DNA of 64,000 nucleotides from Haematobia irritans. Taxonomy: Eukaryota > Arthropoda > Insecta > Diptera > Muscidae. The notes under the pieces are model-generated. The model ran no database searches, was not told where the DNA came from, and saw only the letters and a program-made list of their open reading frames with translations. Position 1 is the stretch's first letter. Each line of letters starts with the position of its first letter. Both the position numbers and the translations under genes were made by a program. Positions 34,510 through 45,057 of the stretch are shown here, piece by piece. Location: NCBI RefSeq assembly GCF_050003625.1, contig NC_134397.1:196871063-196935062 (forward strand), read 5' to 3'.

Positions 34510-34862
34510 CTTTCTTCAAAATGATAATGTCGGGCTCTGGTACATGAAATGGTAGAAGTCTTTCGTAGCCTCCGGATCCATAATATCCACGTATCCAGCA
34601 CAGAGTAATATTAAGCTGTTCAGTAAGAGCCTTAAGCTCTCTACAACAGCGGCTCAGTATCTTCGATGTTATGTTCGTATTATATTGCTGTCTGACTGTC
34701 GATGAAGAAACTGATATCGCTATTGAATATCGGACTCATCAACAGAGGTTCCGCAGCTTTTGCAATGGCAAATACCTGAAATATGCTGTCAATTTTATAT
34801 AACTTTGATTCCCAGCCCTTCGCAGTAAATACCAGTGCCTTTGACAATTCTTAATCCATCCT
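34510..34862 (-). pseudogene. LINE RNase H domain remnant
   Basis: Minus-strand translation in shifting frames gives KGTGIYCEGLGIK, SFFIDSQTAI and LNITLCWIRGY, in the order of the RNase H domain of I/R1/LOA-type LINEs (the first acidic strand region, the DSQ motif and the CWVPGH-type motif). At least two frameshifts and in-frame stops separate them, and the final His-containing motif has decayed. It ends at 34862-34877 against GAGGAGGGTATAAAAA, which resembles a family C 3' tip. It may derive from the same LINE group as 1-681. Confidence 0.6.
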
Positions 34863-34879
34863 ATGAGGAGGGTATAAAA

Positions 34880-35767
34880 ATTGTCATTTTAGAGCACAGA
34901 AGAGGCATTCTGCGATTTGGTTGTGGAATACGAATCTTTTTTTGAAAATCATTTATATGATATTTTGTTTCCATTAAACATTTAATGCCAGTATTTTTCC
35001 AAGTATATTTAAAAGAATCCGTTAACTTTATTACACATTGATATTGTAATGAGAGGAGGAGAAAATATCGAAAGTAATAAAGAATGAAAATTCAATTTAA
35101 GCAACACATAAAAAACAGCAACAAAGGCGGTATCCTCATATTTCAACATACTCGTACCATATTCAAAAAACATTTTCTCTCTTAACATTATGATATTCGT
35201 AATGGGGTAAATGAATTTCATAGAAGTTCCCGTTGCCATTGCCGACTTTTAGGAAACTTTTTTTTTTTTTTTTTTTGAAGCACTTCTTCGAATCTTTTTC
35301 ACTCTGCTTATGACCCCTTTTGACTTTACAACGATGAAATGGTATTTCAAAGAAATATATACTTTTATTTTAAATTAGCCTAGTCTAGTAAATCAACAGC
35401 ATGAGATACTCTGATATCTCATACCTATTTGAAATATTTCATTTAATTGCCAAAAAATACTCAAGTTAATGTTGTGGCTTTGTTGACTTGAAACAAATAC
35501 CATAAAAAAAGTTTACCTAAACATTTAATCATTGCAGCCCAGGGGATATTTGGTGAGAAACAAAGGTAAACTTTCGAATTGAAAAGAATTGAATTACAAT
35601 ATTTTTAAATTGGCGTCGAAATCTAATATTTGTTGGCTAAAAGTAAAAAAAATTATGTCGGTTTACTTCAGGCGGTTTACTTAAGACAATTATAAGGAAA
35701 GACAATGGATAGGTGTTTTGAACTTTTGCTATTTGCTGCGTAAATTAATAATGCGGCATTGATAACA
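34880..35767 (+). other. No recognised feature
   Basis: About 890 bases with no identifiable repeat. The 76-codon minus-strand frame at 35009-35239 has no motif. A 19-base T run lies near 35258-35276. Confidence 0.45.
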
Positions 35768-36235
35768 CACGCACGAAAAAGACTGTTTTTCATATGTTTG
35801 GGTGTAAAAATTATATGTTTGGAACTCAAAATTTTTAACACAATATTTTTAAGTGCAAGCATACAATGTTTATAAACTAGCATAACATGTTTGGGACATA
35901 TTTGTTAATATGTTAGAACATATTATGTTTGGAACATCAAATGTTTGTAAATATAATATGCTTGGATGCAAACATGTACCAATTTAGAAAGAGAGACCTA
36001 GAAAGTAAGCTGCACGTGAAAGAATGGAAGTAACCAATTGGCGCCTTAAAAATATATACACACAAAGAAAATTTCATTAAAATTTGTTACTACTAGTATA
36101 AGCTAAGGTGAAACATAATATGTTTGAACAATACAAACAATATTTTGTTTGGACCAATCCTGAAAATATGTATGCTTGAAGCAAAATTTGGTTGGGGTAT
36201 ATGTTACAGAAGCGATTTTTTTTTGAGGGTGCAGA
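35768..36235 (-). mobile_element. M1 element, nearly complete
   Basis: Inverted relative to 12028: starts CACGCACGAAAAAGACTG and ends GCGATTTTTTTTTGAGGGTGC. The inner parts AGCATAACATGTTTGGGAC and AACATATTATGTTTGG show the family's palindromic motifs. The ends CACGCAC and GTGC suggest short inverted termini. Confidence 0.65.
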
Positions 36236-36344
36236 TGGAGTGGTTTGGAATACATGCATCGGACAATACTGAAACCATATTCATGTCATAATATTATTCC
36301 ACTGCTTTTATTTTCAGTATGTATCATTTGCCTGGAGTGTAAAC

Positions 36345-36645
36345 AACATAGGTTTTTTTGGCTCCCCAGAAAATTGCAGCTGATTTTCCAAACCTTATCT
36401 GGAGTGTGCTCTTTCGGTATCAACGTTCGAAACGTGGTTTGTGCGTTTCGGAAAATTATTTTTTAGTTGTAGAAGACAAACGACCTCATGGACTGCAAAA
36501 GAAGTTTGAAGATGCTGCATTGGTGGTATTACTCGATGAGGATTCGTGTCAAAGGCAAGAAGAACATGCCAAATGGTTCGAAGCTACAATCGAATGGATT
36601 TCCACCGATTAAAACGATTTGAAAAGATTTGAAAAGATTCCTGCA
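36345..36645 (+). pseudogene. N-terminal remnant of a mariner-like transposase
   Basis: The plus strand gives VEDKRPHGLQKKFEDAAL then VVLLDEDSCQRQEEHAKW and EATIEWIS, matching the block between the two helix-turn-helix motifs of mauritiana-type mariners (typically VEDK...KKFED..L..LLDED.CQTQEE). The preceding helix-turn-helix appears in another frame (CSFGINVRNVVCAFRK). A frameshift near 36465 and a stop at 36610 follow, and nothing of the catalytic domain remains. It is a different mariner lineage from the copy at 27.1 kb. Confidence 0.6.
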
Positions 36646-36669
36646 CCACCCCCCGTATAGCTCTCTCTG

Positions 36670-36693
36670 ATGCGTTACCGGTCGGTAACGCAT
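36670..36693. other. Perfect 11-bp inverted repeat with 2-base spacer
   Basis: ATGCGTTACCG, GT, CGGTAACGCAT. It lies between the mariner remnant and the D element and is more G+C rich than its surroundings. Function unknown. Confidence 0.8.
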
Positions 36694-37919
36694 GTCCTGG
36701 TTGATCAAGTCACATTATCGTATTATTTTGCCAACGTACATCAGTTTTTTATACCCTAAACCACATAGTGGTCAGGGTATAATAAGTTTGATCGGCCAAA
36801 AAATGTGCCTACCAGAAATATTGATTTTAGACCCCATAAAATATATACCGATCGACTCAGAATCACCTCCTGAGTCGATCTAGCGCTTGGTGTCTGTCCG
36901 TCCGTCTGTGCATGTATTTGTTGTTCACAGGATTTCGGTCGCAATTATTAACCGATTTTGATGAAATTTGGCACAGGGAGTTTTTTGGGCACAAGGACGA
37001 ACGCTATTGAATTTGGAAGAAATCGGATCAAATTTAGATATAGCTCCCATATATATGTATCGCCCGATTTCGACAAATGGGGTCACGTTGCGCTTTTTTT
37101 CAAACGGATCGTCACCAAATTTGGCAAAAGGTAATCTTTTCCATCGCCCTTCAAGCCTGCAACATTTTATCCAAATCGGTTCAGATTTAGATATAGCTCT
37201 CATATATATGTATCGCCCGATTTTTCTAAATTTGGCCATAAAACCCTTATTTATCAACCGATCTTACTCAAATTTGGCTAAATGTAGTCTTCTATAGCAC
37301 TTACTCTATGCGCAAAAAACCATCGAAATCGGTTCAGATTTAGCCATAGCTCCCATCAAGGCCGTAGCCAGGATTTTAATTCGGGGGGGGGGGGGGGGTT
37401 CAACTTAAAAAAAAATATTCATATTATCTCATGTGTAGAAAATTTTAATTATGCATAGGTATGTATACAATATTTTTATAATATTAAATTGAACCGACGG
37501 GCTTTTTGGGCAGCAAATAAATCAATGACTTCTTCAGTCGGCACATTTATTCGGCGATGAACCGACATTAATGCCAATCCTTTGAGTCTACTCTCGCTAG
37601 TCGAATTTCTAAGATACGTCTTTAATCTCTTCCATGGCTGAGGTTGAATCATGATAACAAAAACAACAAATTTCAATATGTTGTTTACAATTTTAAGAAG
37701 TCAAAAGCTGATAAAAGAATCGTATGGCATTGGTAAAAGTGGCAATTATTTATTCTTTCAATTGTCCTGAAAAAAATAATTCGAATCCAGAGAAAAATAA
37801 AGTTTCAAATTTAATTGCGTCACCTATGAGTTATTGTGAAGTGGATAATTCATCCGAGGAACGCCGATATGAGACCAAAGTTAATAATGGAAGTCAGTCA
37901 AATGGATATTCGCCATCTA

Positions 37920-38853
37920 AAGGGTGATTTGTTAAGAGCTTGATAACTTTTTTTAAAAAAAAAACGCATAAAATTTGCAAAATCTCATCGGTTCTTTATT
38001 TGAAACGTTAGATTGGTCCATGACATTTACTTTTTGAAGATAATTTCATTTAAATGTTGACCGCGGCTGCGTCTTAGGTGGTCCATTCGGAAAGTCCAAT
38101 TTTGGGCAACTTTTTCGAGCATTTCGGCCGGAATAGCCCGAATTTCTTCGGAAATGTTGTCTTCCAAAGCTGGAATAGTTGCTGGCTTATTTCTGTAGAC
38201 TTTAGGCTTGACGTAGCCCCACAAAAAATAGTCTAAAGGCGTCAAATCGCATGATCTTGGTGGCCAACTTACCGGTCCATTTCTTGAGATGAATTGTTCT
38301 CCGAAGTTTTCCCTCAAAATGGCCATAGAATCGCGAGCTGTGTGGCATGTAGCGCCATCTTGTTGAAACCACATGTCAACCAAGTTCAGTTCTTCCATTT
38401 TTGGCAACAAAAAGTTTGTTAGCATCGAACGATAGCGATCGCCATTCACCGTAACGTTGCGTCCAACAGCATCTTTGAAAAAATACGGTCCAATAATTCC
38501 ACCAGCGTACAAACCACACCAAACAGTGCATTTTTCGGGATGCATGGGCAGTTCTTGAACGGCTTCTGGTTGCTCTTCACTCCAAATGCGGCAATTTTGC
38601 TTATTTACGTAGCCATTCAACCAGAAATGAGCCTCATCGCTGAACAAAATTTGTCGATAAAAAAGCGGATTTTCTGCCAACTTTTCTAGGGCCCATTCAC
38701 TGAAAATTCGACGTTGTGGCTCGTTAGTAAGTCTATTCATGATGAAATGTCAAAGCATACTGAGCATCTTTCTCTTTGACACCATGTCTGAAATCCCACG
38801 TGATCTGTCAAATACTAATGCATGAAAATCCTAACCTCAAAAGAATCACCCTT
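37920..38853 (-). mobile_element. Tc1/mariner-type element (DDD), TA target duplication
   Basis: The ends AAGGGTGATTTGTT and, read outward, AAGGGTGATTCTTTT lie between TA dinucleotides (37918-37919, 38854-38855). The length is 934 bases. It carries a transposase frame lacking the DNA-binding part. Confidence 0.85.
38027..38740 (-). pseudogene. Tc1/mariner superfamily transposase, catalytic domain only
   Basis: An uninterrupted 237-residue frame with the three acidic residues in order: FSDEAHFW (about residue 35), QQDGATCHTA (about 127), and SCDLTPLDYFLWGY (about 165). By hand count 36 residues separate the second and third Asp, closest to the DD37D mariner-related group. Family members run about 340 residues; the N-terminal helix-turn-helix region of about 100 residues is missing, and only about 110 bases lie between the frame and the element's right end. 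The first Met is therefore not the native start. This internally deleted copy could not bind its own ends, though its catalytic core shows no stop or frameshift, which suggests a fairly recent copy. Confidence 0.8.
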
Positions 38854-39084
38854 TATTAACAAAAAGGGTTTATGATGCAGTTTAAAAACTGATGTGCGTG
38901 GTATTTTGGGTCTGGAATATGTTATCAAGATACTCAAGTCATCTTTGAACAATTCTCCAGCTATGAATGCGCGAGTTTGTTTGAGATGCATTTGCTATGC
39001 AGTGTCATTTGGAGAGCTGCAATCACCATAAACATATGATTTTGACATCTTAAAATTTGGTCGAAATAAAAAAATTGTAATCAT

Positions 39085-39525
39085 ACACTGAAAAAAATAT
39101 TGTCGTGAGGTCAAAAATTTCATGTCTTTAAAATACGAATGCAAATTTTGCTTAGCATAGAAGACGCATTTCTCTACTATAAAGTTTTTTTCCTTGACCA
39201 AAGGTCGATAAACTTTTCAATGAAGTCGTATTGTCCTTATAATTAAGTGATTTGATTTAAAAATGGATATCATAACATGAAAAAAAAAAGTTTGGGCTAA
39301 GGTCAACTTGACTTTAATAATTTAGAAAAAATCTTTAAATTTAATGAAATTGTCTTTAAATTTGTTGTATTTTTGCATCTTAACTACAAAGCAAAAAATC
39401 GTTCAAATATAGGACATGTTTTTCAACACTTTATTTTAAAGGCGTTTTTTACTTGAAACACAGCATAATTTCTACTAGAAGTCGAGTCTTAATTTGGAAA
39501 ATAAGAAGGCCCCATGATTTAACCT
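39085..39525 (-). mobile_element. M5 element copy, partial
   Basis: ACTGAAAAAAATATTGTCGT (39087) and GTGAGGTCAAA match, inverted, the right end of the M5 element at 63172. The body with GACATGTTTTTCAACAC and AGAAGTCGAGTCTTAAT matches 62840-62960. It lies between the two surviving blocks of hAT transposase. Confidence 0.6.
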
Positions 39526-39589
39526 TCTTGTTCAGCCATGAATCTCTTCATTATTGAAAATGAACGTTCGGATGAGCACGTAGTAACTG

Positions 39590-40659
39590 CAGGTATGGAA
39601 AATGCAGTACTATAGTACTTTTTTCAAAACTTTTTCACCCCGGTCAGTAACGTAGTACCCCCGCGAATGATTTAGTACCTTTTGTGTAGACATTTTTGAG
39701 TCGACATCAGATTTATGGTACAATAGCTTTGACAAAATATTTTAATATTTTGAGAAAGTCTTTATCAACCTTATTTGCTAATAGTCTTTTACAAATATGG
39801 CAAAACAGACATGTTCATGTGGGAAGAAAATCTCGATTTTGTAAAAGACATAGTCAAAAACAGGATTTTATTGAACTTCAAGAATGTTTTAGTCGAAAAA
39901 AGAATGCGATTCTATATTATCGATTTTTTATTTCGGTAGAAAATGTTGTCAACATTTTATTTCTATATAGAATTTTTGCAAAATTTTATTTTTATAGAAA
40001 AATTTTGTAAAAATTTTATTTCAATTGAAAATTTTGTAAAAATTTTATTTCTGTAGGAAATTTTTGCAAAATTTTATTTCTATAGAAAAAATTTTGCAAA
40101 ACTTTTTTCTATAGAATTTTTTGGCAAAATTATTTCGGCATAAGCCGGCTATAATACAAAACCTTTTTTGGAGGGTTCAAGTGTGGTTCATTGTTGGGTT
40201 TAATGAACTGCCTGAATTTATTCTGATAATTGGTTGATAGTTTTGCTGCAAATAGAGGATGCTGATAAGGAATGTGGTAATTCCGAAACCATCCAACCAT
40301 CTTGCAGTCTATAGGTCTTTGCCCAAATAAATTTGGCAAACATTCTTTTCCTCTGTTGGTTAAACTACACTTGTAGTTTAGTCAATGTATGGTTTTAAGC
40401 TGCAACAAAAAAACAACAATGCTTAAAGATCAAAACCAACAATAACAAAACAAAACGAATGGAAAATTTTATTTCTATAGAAAATTTTTGCAAAATTTTA
40501 TTTATATAGAAAATTTTGTCAAAATTTTATTTTCTTTAAAATTCAGTCTCTTGACAATAATATTCAAGTGAAATTTTTGTTGAAATTTAGTAACAAGTAC
40601 CTTTCCGATCAAAAAATACCTTTTTTGTACTTTCTTAAAAATTGTATTTTCCATCCCTG
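39590..40659. mobile_element. Non-autonomous hAT element carrying 29-bp satellite, 8-bp target duplication
   Basis: AGTAACTG flanks both sides (39582-39589, 40660-40667). The ends are CAGGTATGGAAAATGCAG and, read outward, CAGGGATGGAAAATACAA, with GTAC repeats close by. Two satellite tracts (39935-40130, 40463-40540) and the block also seen at 8410-8470 lie inside. No transposase. It inserted into the hAT coding end between the codons for PVT and TC. Confidence 0.85.
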
Positions 40660-41880
40660 AGTAACTGGCAAAGTGACCAAAATTTTTAAAATATGCACGT
40701 TTGGAAATATCTCTTTATTGCTTCCATCGCTAAATTAGGCAGGTTCTTTTCGCAGGTTTTGCTCCATTTCATTTACACACGTGTGTTTGGCTGTTTCGTT
40801 GTTGTTCTATGGCCAAACAAAGCGAGTCATGTTCACAAAAAGAACAACAAACACACATAAAAAGCAGAAATACATTTTCCAAAAATGAAATTTGTGGTGC
40901 GAGAACAAAAACAATTTGTTTTTTTCGACCGTCGTTTGACGGGCTTTTCAACTAGTATTCTATGATTTGTGCAAGTTTTATAGGTAAGCGTTTTTCAAAA
41001 TAAAACCTCCAGCTTTTCTTCAACATCTTCGATAAGATTTTTCTATGCAGCTAAAAATATATATTTATTTATATAAAGATATACATTCAATTTGGGGGGG
41101 GGGGGGGTTTGATCCCCCTCATCCCCCCCCCCCTGAATACGGCCTTGGGCTCCCATATATATGTACCGCCCGATTTTTCTAAATTTGGCCATAAAACCCT
41201 TATTTATCAACCGATCTTACCCAAATTTGACTAAATGTAGTCTTCTATAGCACTAACTATATGTGCAAAAAATCATCGAAATCGGTTCAGATTTAGATAT
41301 AGCTCCCATATATATGTACAGCCCGGTTTTCGAAAATTTGGCCATAGAACCCTTATTTATTAACCGATCTTACTAAAAGTTGGCTAGATCCAGTCCTCTA
41401 TAGTACTAACTATATGTGCAAAATTTCATCGAAATCGGTTAAGATGTAGATATAGCTGCCATATATGTATAAACCGATTTTGAAAAATTCGCCCCTAATA
41501 ACTTATGTTTGACCATACAGGCCTCATTTCTTAACTGATCTTACTCAAATCTTGCACAAGGTAACCTTTTGTGGTATTAATCAAACCAGCAAAATATTAT
41601 GCAAATTGGTTCAGATTTAGATATAGCTTCCATATATATGCATCGCTCGATTTTCCCAAATTTGGCCATAGTACTCTTATTTATTAACCAATGTTACTCA
41701 AATTTCAAATTTTGATGTACTAGCCGATCGTACTTATACGTACTTGTAGCTCTTACATAAGAATATTGCTCGACTTTTACAAATTTGTATTTATTACCCA
41801 CACTAATTTAATTTTCTCTTTTTTAATAATGGGCTCAATATTAGTGGCATACTAACTCCGTAGGCGCAATATCAACACAG

Positions 41881-42851
41881 CCAGTGTTGCTAGAAGTAGG
41901 GGAAATTCCCTATAAGTAGGGTTTTTCTAATATATAGCGTCTTGTAGGGACGTAGGGCCACAATGTAGGACATTTTCACTCAACACATTTTGTAATAGTT
42001 TTTACATTTTGGTGGCTCTAGAGGAGGAAATTAGAAGCCGGCAAGGCTTGACCTTTAACAATGTGTGGTAAACTTTATTCCTGTAGAAAATTTTGTCAAC
42101 ATTTTAATTCTATAGAACATTTTATCAAAATTGTATTTCTATAGAAATTTTTTTCAAAATATTCAAAATATTTGTATTCATGAAATTGCCTTTGAACTGG
42201 TTTACCATAGATGAATAAATAAATAATTAAATATAATGAAAACTGTAATAGTAAACTTAGACCGAAAACTAATTGAAATTTGATGCGACATTTCTAGCGG
42301 AGGGTTGGAGGTTTGCACGTGAGTAATTTTTTACTCACACAAACTCTCAACGGAGAAATGTTACTCACACATGATATTTTTGGTAGGACTCACGCACGAA
42401 AAACTTTTGAAGACTCACACTCACTATAAAAAATGTCGAGACTCACCAAAAGTCGACCCATTCAAGAAAATTTTGAATCGTATATTACTTTACTTTTGAG
42501 AGTGCGTAGGTGCTAATAAGAATTGAAAACCCTTCTAGGTGATTGTGTACCTGAATTTTACAAAAAGGTTTAAAGTGAGGTTATTAGCAGAAGATCGCCC
42601 AACAACCTTGGATGCATGTGTAAAAGATCCTACTACTCTTTTTAGTCTAACTTTAGGATTCTATTTATATGAAATTGGCGACATATTTATGTGGACTCAT
42701 TTTAGTTGAAAGGACATTCCCATAGAAGAATTTTCCTCTTCTGTGAATAGAATGACACAGACTACTATGTTGAACGTCAACAAAAAAGTTTCAGAGTAGT
42801 TGTGGTAGCTCCACGACATAGTAGAATACACCGAAAGTATTTTTCGTAGTT
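41881..42851 (+). other. Mostly unrecognised; possible hAT-type end, short satellite, ACTCAC cluster
   Basis: CAGTGTTGCTAGAAGTAGGG at 41881 resembles a hAT-type terminus, but I find no matching inverted end. A few satellite monomers lie at 42075-42175. Between 42318 and 42450 the word ACTCAC (or GTGAGT) recurs about seven times. Nothing coding is visible. Confidence 0.45.
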
Positions 42852-42859
42852 TGTAGGAA

Positions 42860-43201
42860 GGTTAGGTTAGATTAGGTGGCAGCCCGATGTATCAGGCTCA
42901 CTTAGACTATTCAGCCCATTGTGATACCACATTGGTTAACTTCTCTCTTATCACTGAGTGCTGCCCGATTCCATGTTTAGCTCAATGACAAGGGACCTCC
43001 TTTTTATAGCCGAGTCCGAACGGCGTTCCACATTGCAGTGAAACCACTTAGAGAAGCTTTGAAACCCTCAGAAATGTCACCAGCATTACTGAGGTGGGAT
43101 AATCCACCGCTGAAAAACTTTTTGGTGTTCGGTCGAAGCAGGAATCGAAACCACGACCTTGTATATGCAAGACGGGCATGCTAACCATTGCACCACGGTG
43201 G
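42860..43201 (-). mobile_element. tRNA-derived SINE (SINE1), full length, 8-bp target duplication
   Basis: TGTAGGAA flanks both sides (42852-42859, 43202-43209). The minus strand has the head with GTTAGCATGCCC and GTGGTTTCGATTCC (one extra base in the B-box region), a body with CCGTTCGGACTCGG and the shared LINE-like tail with ACCTAACCT. Confidence 0.85.
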
Positions 43202-43465
43202 TGTAGGAAACAACTTCTTACTTTTTATGAAAAATTTTCGTACTTTTTACGAAAATTTTTCGTACTTTTTATGACATAGATGAAAAAGAATTGAATTATA
43301 GAAGATCCGTGTTACACAAAAACCAATTATGGTATAAATTATTTTTATATCGTAAATGAATTGATAGATATAATTAAAATGTCCAAAGATTTTATAAACG
43401 CTTAAAAATAATTTTAAATATTATTTGTTTTCCAATTTGTATGAATTCGCAAATATATATATTTT
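43202..43465 (+). other. Short TTTTCGTACTTTTTA repeats, otherwise unrecognised
   Basis: Three copies of a CTTTTTAYGAAAATTTTCGTA-like motif lie at 43215-43272. The rest is A+T rich and unclassified. Confidence 0.4.
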
Positions 43466-45055
43466 TATACCCTCCACCATAGGAGGGGGGGTATATTAAC
43501 TTTGTCATTCCGTTTGTAACACATCGAAATATTGCTCTAAGACCCCATAAAGTATATATATTCTGGGTCGTGGAGAAATTCTGAGTCGATCTGAGCATGT
43601 CCGTCCGTCCGTCCGTCTGTTGAAATCACGCTAACTTCCGAACGACGTCATTGATGTAGGTCAGATGGTATTGCAAATGGGCCATATCGGTCCACTTTTA
43701 CGTATAGCCCCCATATAAACGGACCCCCAAATTTGGCTTGCGATTGCTCTAAGAGAAGCAAATTTCATCCGATCCGGCTGAAATTTGGAACATGGTGTTG
43801 GTATATGGTCTCTAACAACCATGCAAAAATTGGTCCATATCGGTCCACTTTGACGTATAGCCCCCATATAAACGGACCCCTAAATTTGGCTTGCGACTGC
43901 TCTAAGAGAAGCAAATTTCATCCGATCCGGCTGAAATTTGGTACATGATGTTAGTATATGGTCTCTAACAACCATGCAGAAATTGGTCCATATCGGTCCA
44001 TAATTACATATAGCCCCCATATAAACCGATCCCCCGATTTGGCTTGCGGATCCTCTAAGAGAACCAAATTTCATCCGATCCGGTTGAAAATTGGTACATG
44101 GTGTTAGTATATGGTCTCTAACATCCATGCAAAAATTGGTCCACATCGGTCCATAATTATATACAGCCCCCATATAAACCGATCCCCCGATTTGGCTTGC
44201 GGAGCCTCTAAGAGAAGCAAATTTCATCCGATCCGTTGGTGTTGGTACATGTTCTCTAATGACCATGCAAAAATTGGTCCACATCGGCCCATAGTTATAT
44301 ATAGCCCCCATATAAACCGATCCCCAAATTTGACCTCTGGAGCCTCTTAGAGGAGCAAAAGTCATCCGATCCAGTTGAAATTTGGAACATGGTGTTAGAA
44401 TGTGGTCTCTAATAAACACGCAACAATTGGTCCATATCGGTCCATAATTATATATAGCCCCCATATAATTCGATCCCCAGATTTGTCCTCCGGAGCCTCT
44501 TGGAAGAGCAAAATTCATCGGATCCAGTTGAAATTTGGAACATGGTGTTAGAATGTGGTCTCTAAGAAACACGCAACAATTGGTCCATATCGGTCCATAA
44601 TTATATATAGCCCCCATATAAACCGTTCCCCAGATTTGACCTCCGGAGCCTATTGGAGGAGCAAAATTCATCCGATCCGGTTGAAATTTGCAACGTGGTG
44701 TTAGTATAAGGCCGCTAATAACCATGGCAAAATTGGTCCGTATCGGTCTATAGTTATATATAGCCGATCCCCAATTTTGTCAACATTTTATTTCTGTAGA
44801 AAATTTTTTCCAAATTTTATTTCTATAGAATTTTTTTTCCAAATTTTATTTCTATAGAAAATTTTGTCAAAATTTTATTTCTATAGAAAATTTTTTCCAA
44901 ATTTTATTTCTATAGAAATTTTTTTCCAAATTTTACTTCTATAGAAAATGTTGTCAAAATTTTATTTTGTCAAAATTTTATTTTTATAGAAACTTTAAAC
45001 TTAATTATATACGTATTTAATCGCCTTTTTAGTTTAATATATACCACGTATGGAC
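43466..45055 (-). mobile_element. Family C DINE-like element (copy C4), truncated at its 5' side
   Basis: The 3' hairpin (TATACCCTCCACCATAGG) at 43466, a GTCC tract (43601-43617), about seven 153-bp units (43680-44770) and satellite (44775-44995), ending at GTATGGAC before a Tc1/mariner-type element. The 281-codon minus-strand frame (43880-44725) reflects the in-frame 153-bp period. Confidence 0.8.
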
Positions 45056-45057
45056 TA

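Larger units (their letters stand above)
37476..40725 (-). pseudogene. hAT transposase C-terminal end, split by insertions
   Basis: The last segment (37476-37650) contains RLKTYLRNSTSES, RLKGLALMSVHR and EEVIDLFA, the C-terminal dimerisation domain of ZMYM/hAT-type transposases. About 2-3 kb upstream on the same strand (39530-39589 joined across the inner hAT to 40660-40725) is NVHILKILVTLPVTT followed by SSERSFSIMKRF, the block that normally lies just before it. A Tc1/mariner-type element and an M5 copy lie between. The catalytic DDE part is not recognisable, so the gene is dead. The 67-codon plus-strand frame 37724-37927 in the same element is unexplained. Confidence 0.75.
37357..41148 (-). 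mobile_element. hAT element with G-run ends, 8-bp target duplication
   Basis: GCTCCCAT flanks both sides (37349-37356, 41149-41156). The ends are CAAGGCCGTAGCCAGG and, read outward from the right, CCAAGGCCGTATTCAGG, each followed by a run of G (37383-37398; C/G runs at 41094-41133). The length of 3.8 kb includes three later insertions (37920-38853, about 39085-39525, 39590-40659); the original was about 1.3-1.4 kb, short for an autonomous hAT. The transposase end survives on the minus strand. Confidence 0.8.
36749..41880 (-). mobile_element. Family D DINE-like element (copy D2), split by a hAT element
   Basis: The 3' hairpin (TATACCCTAAACCACATAG) is at 36749, the GTCC tract near 36895, and 153-bp units run to 37356 (CATAT anchors at 37048 and 37201 are 153 apart). 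After the hAT, units resume at 41149 and the 5' part runs to about 41880 (CCCATTATTAAAAAAG read on the minus strand). The 5' palindrome itself is gone. Confidence 0.75.

Noticed and set aside
37724..37927. 67-codon plus-strand frame inside the hAT element
   Set aside because: It has a less repetitive composition than most frames here, but no recognisable domain, and it lies on the strand opposite the transposase; too short to call.
41881..42285. A complete hAT MITE starting CAGTGTTGCTAG
   Set aside because: No inverted partner end and no 8-bp duplication could be found downstream.
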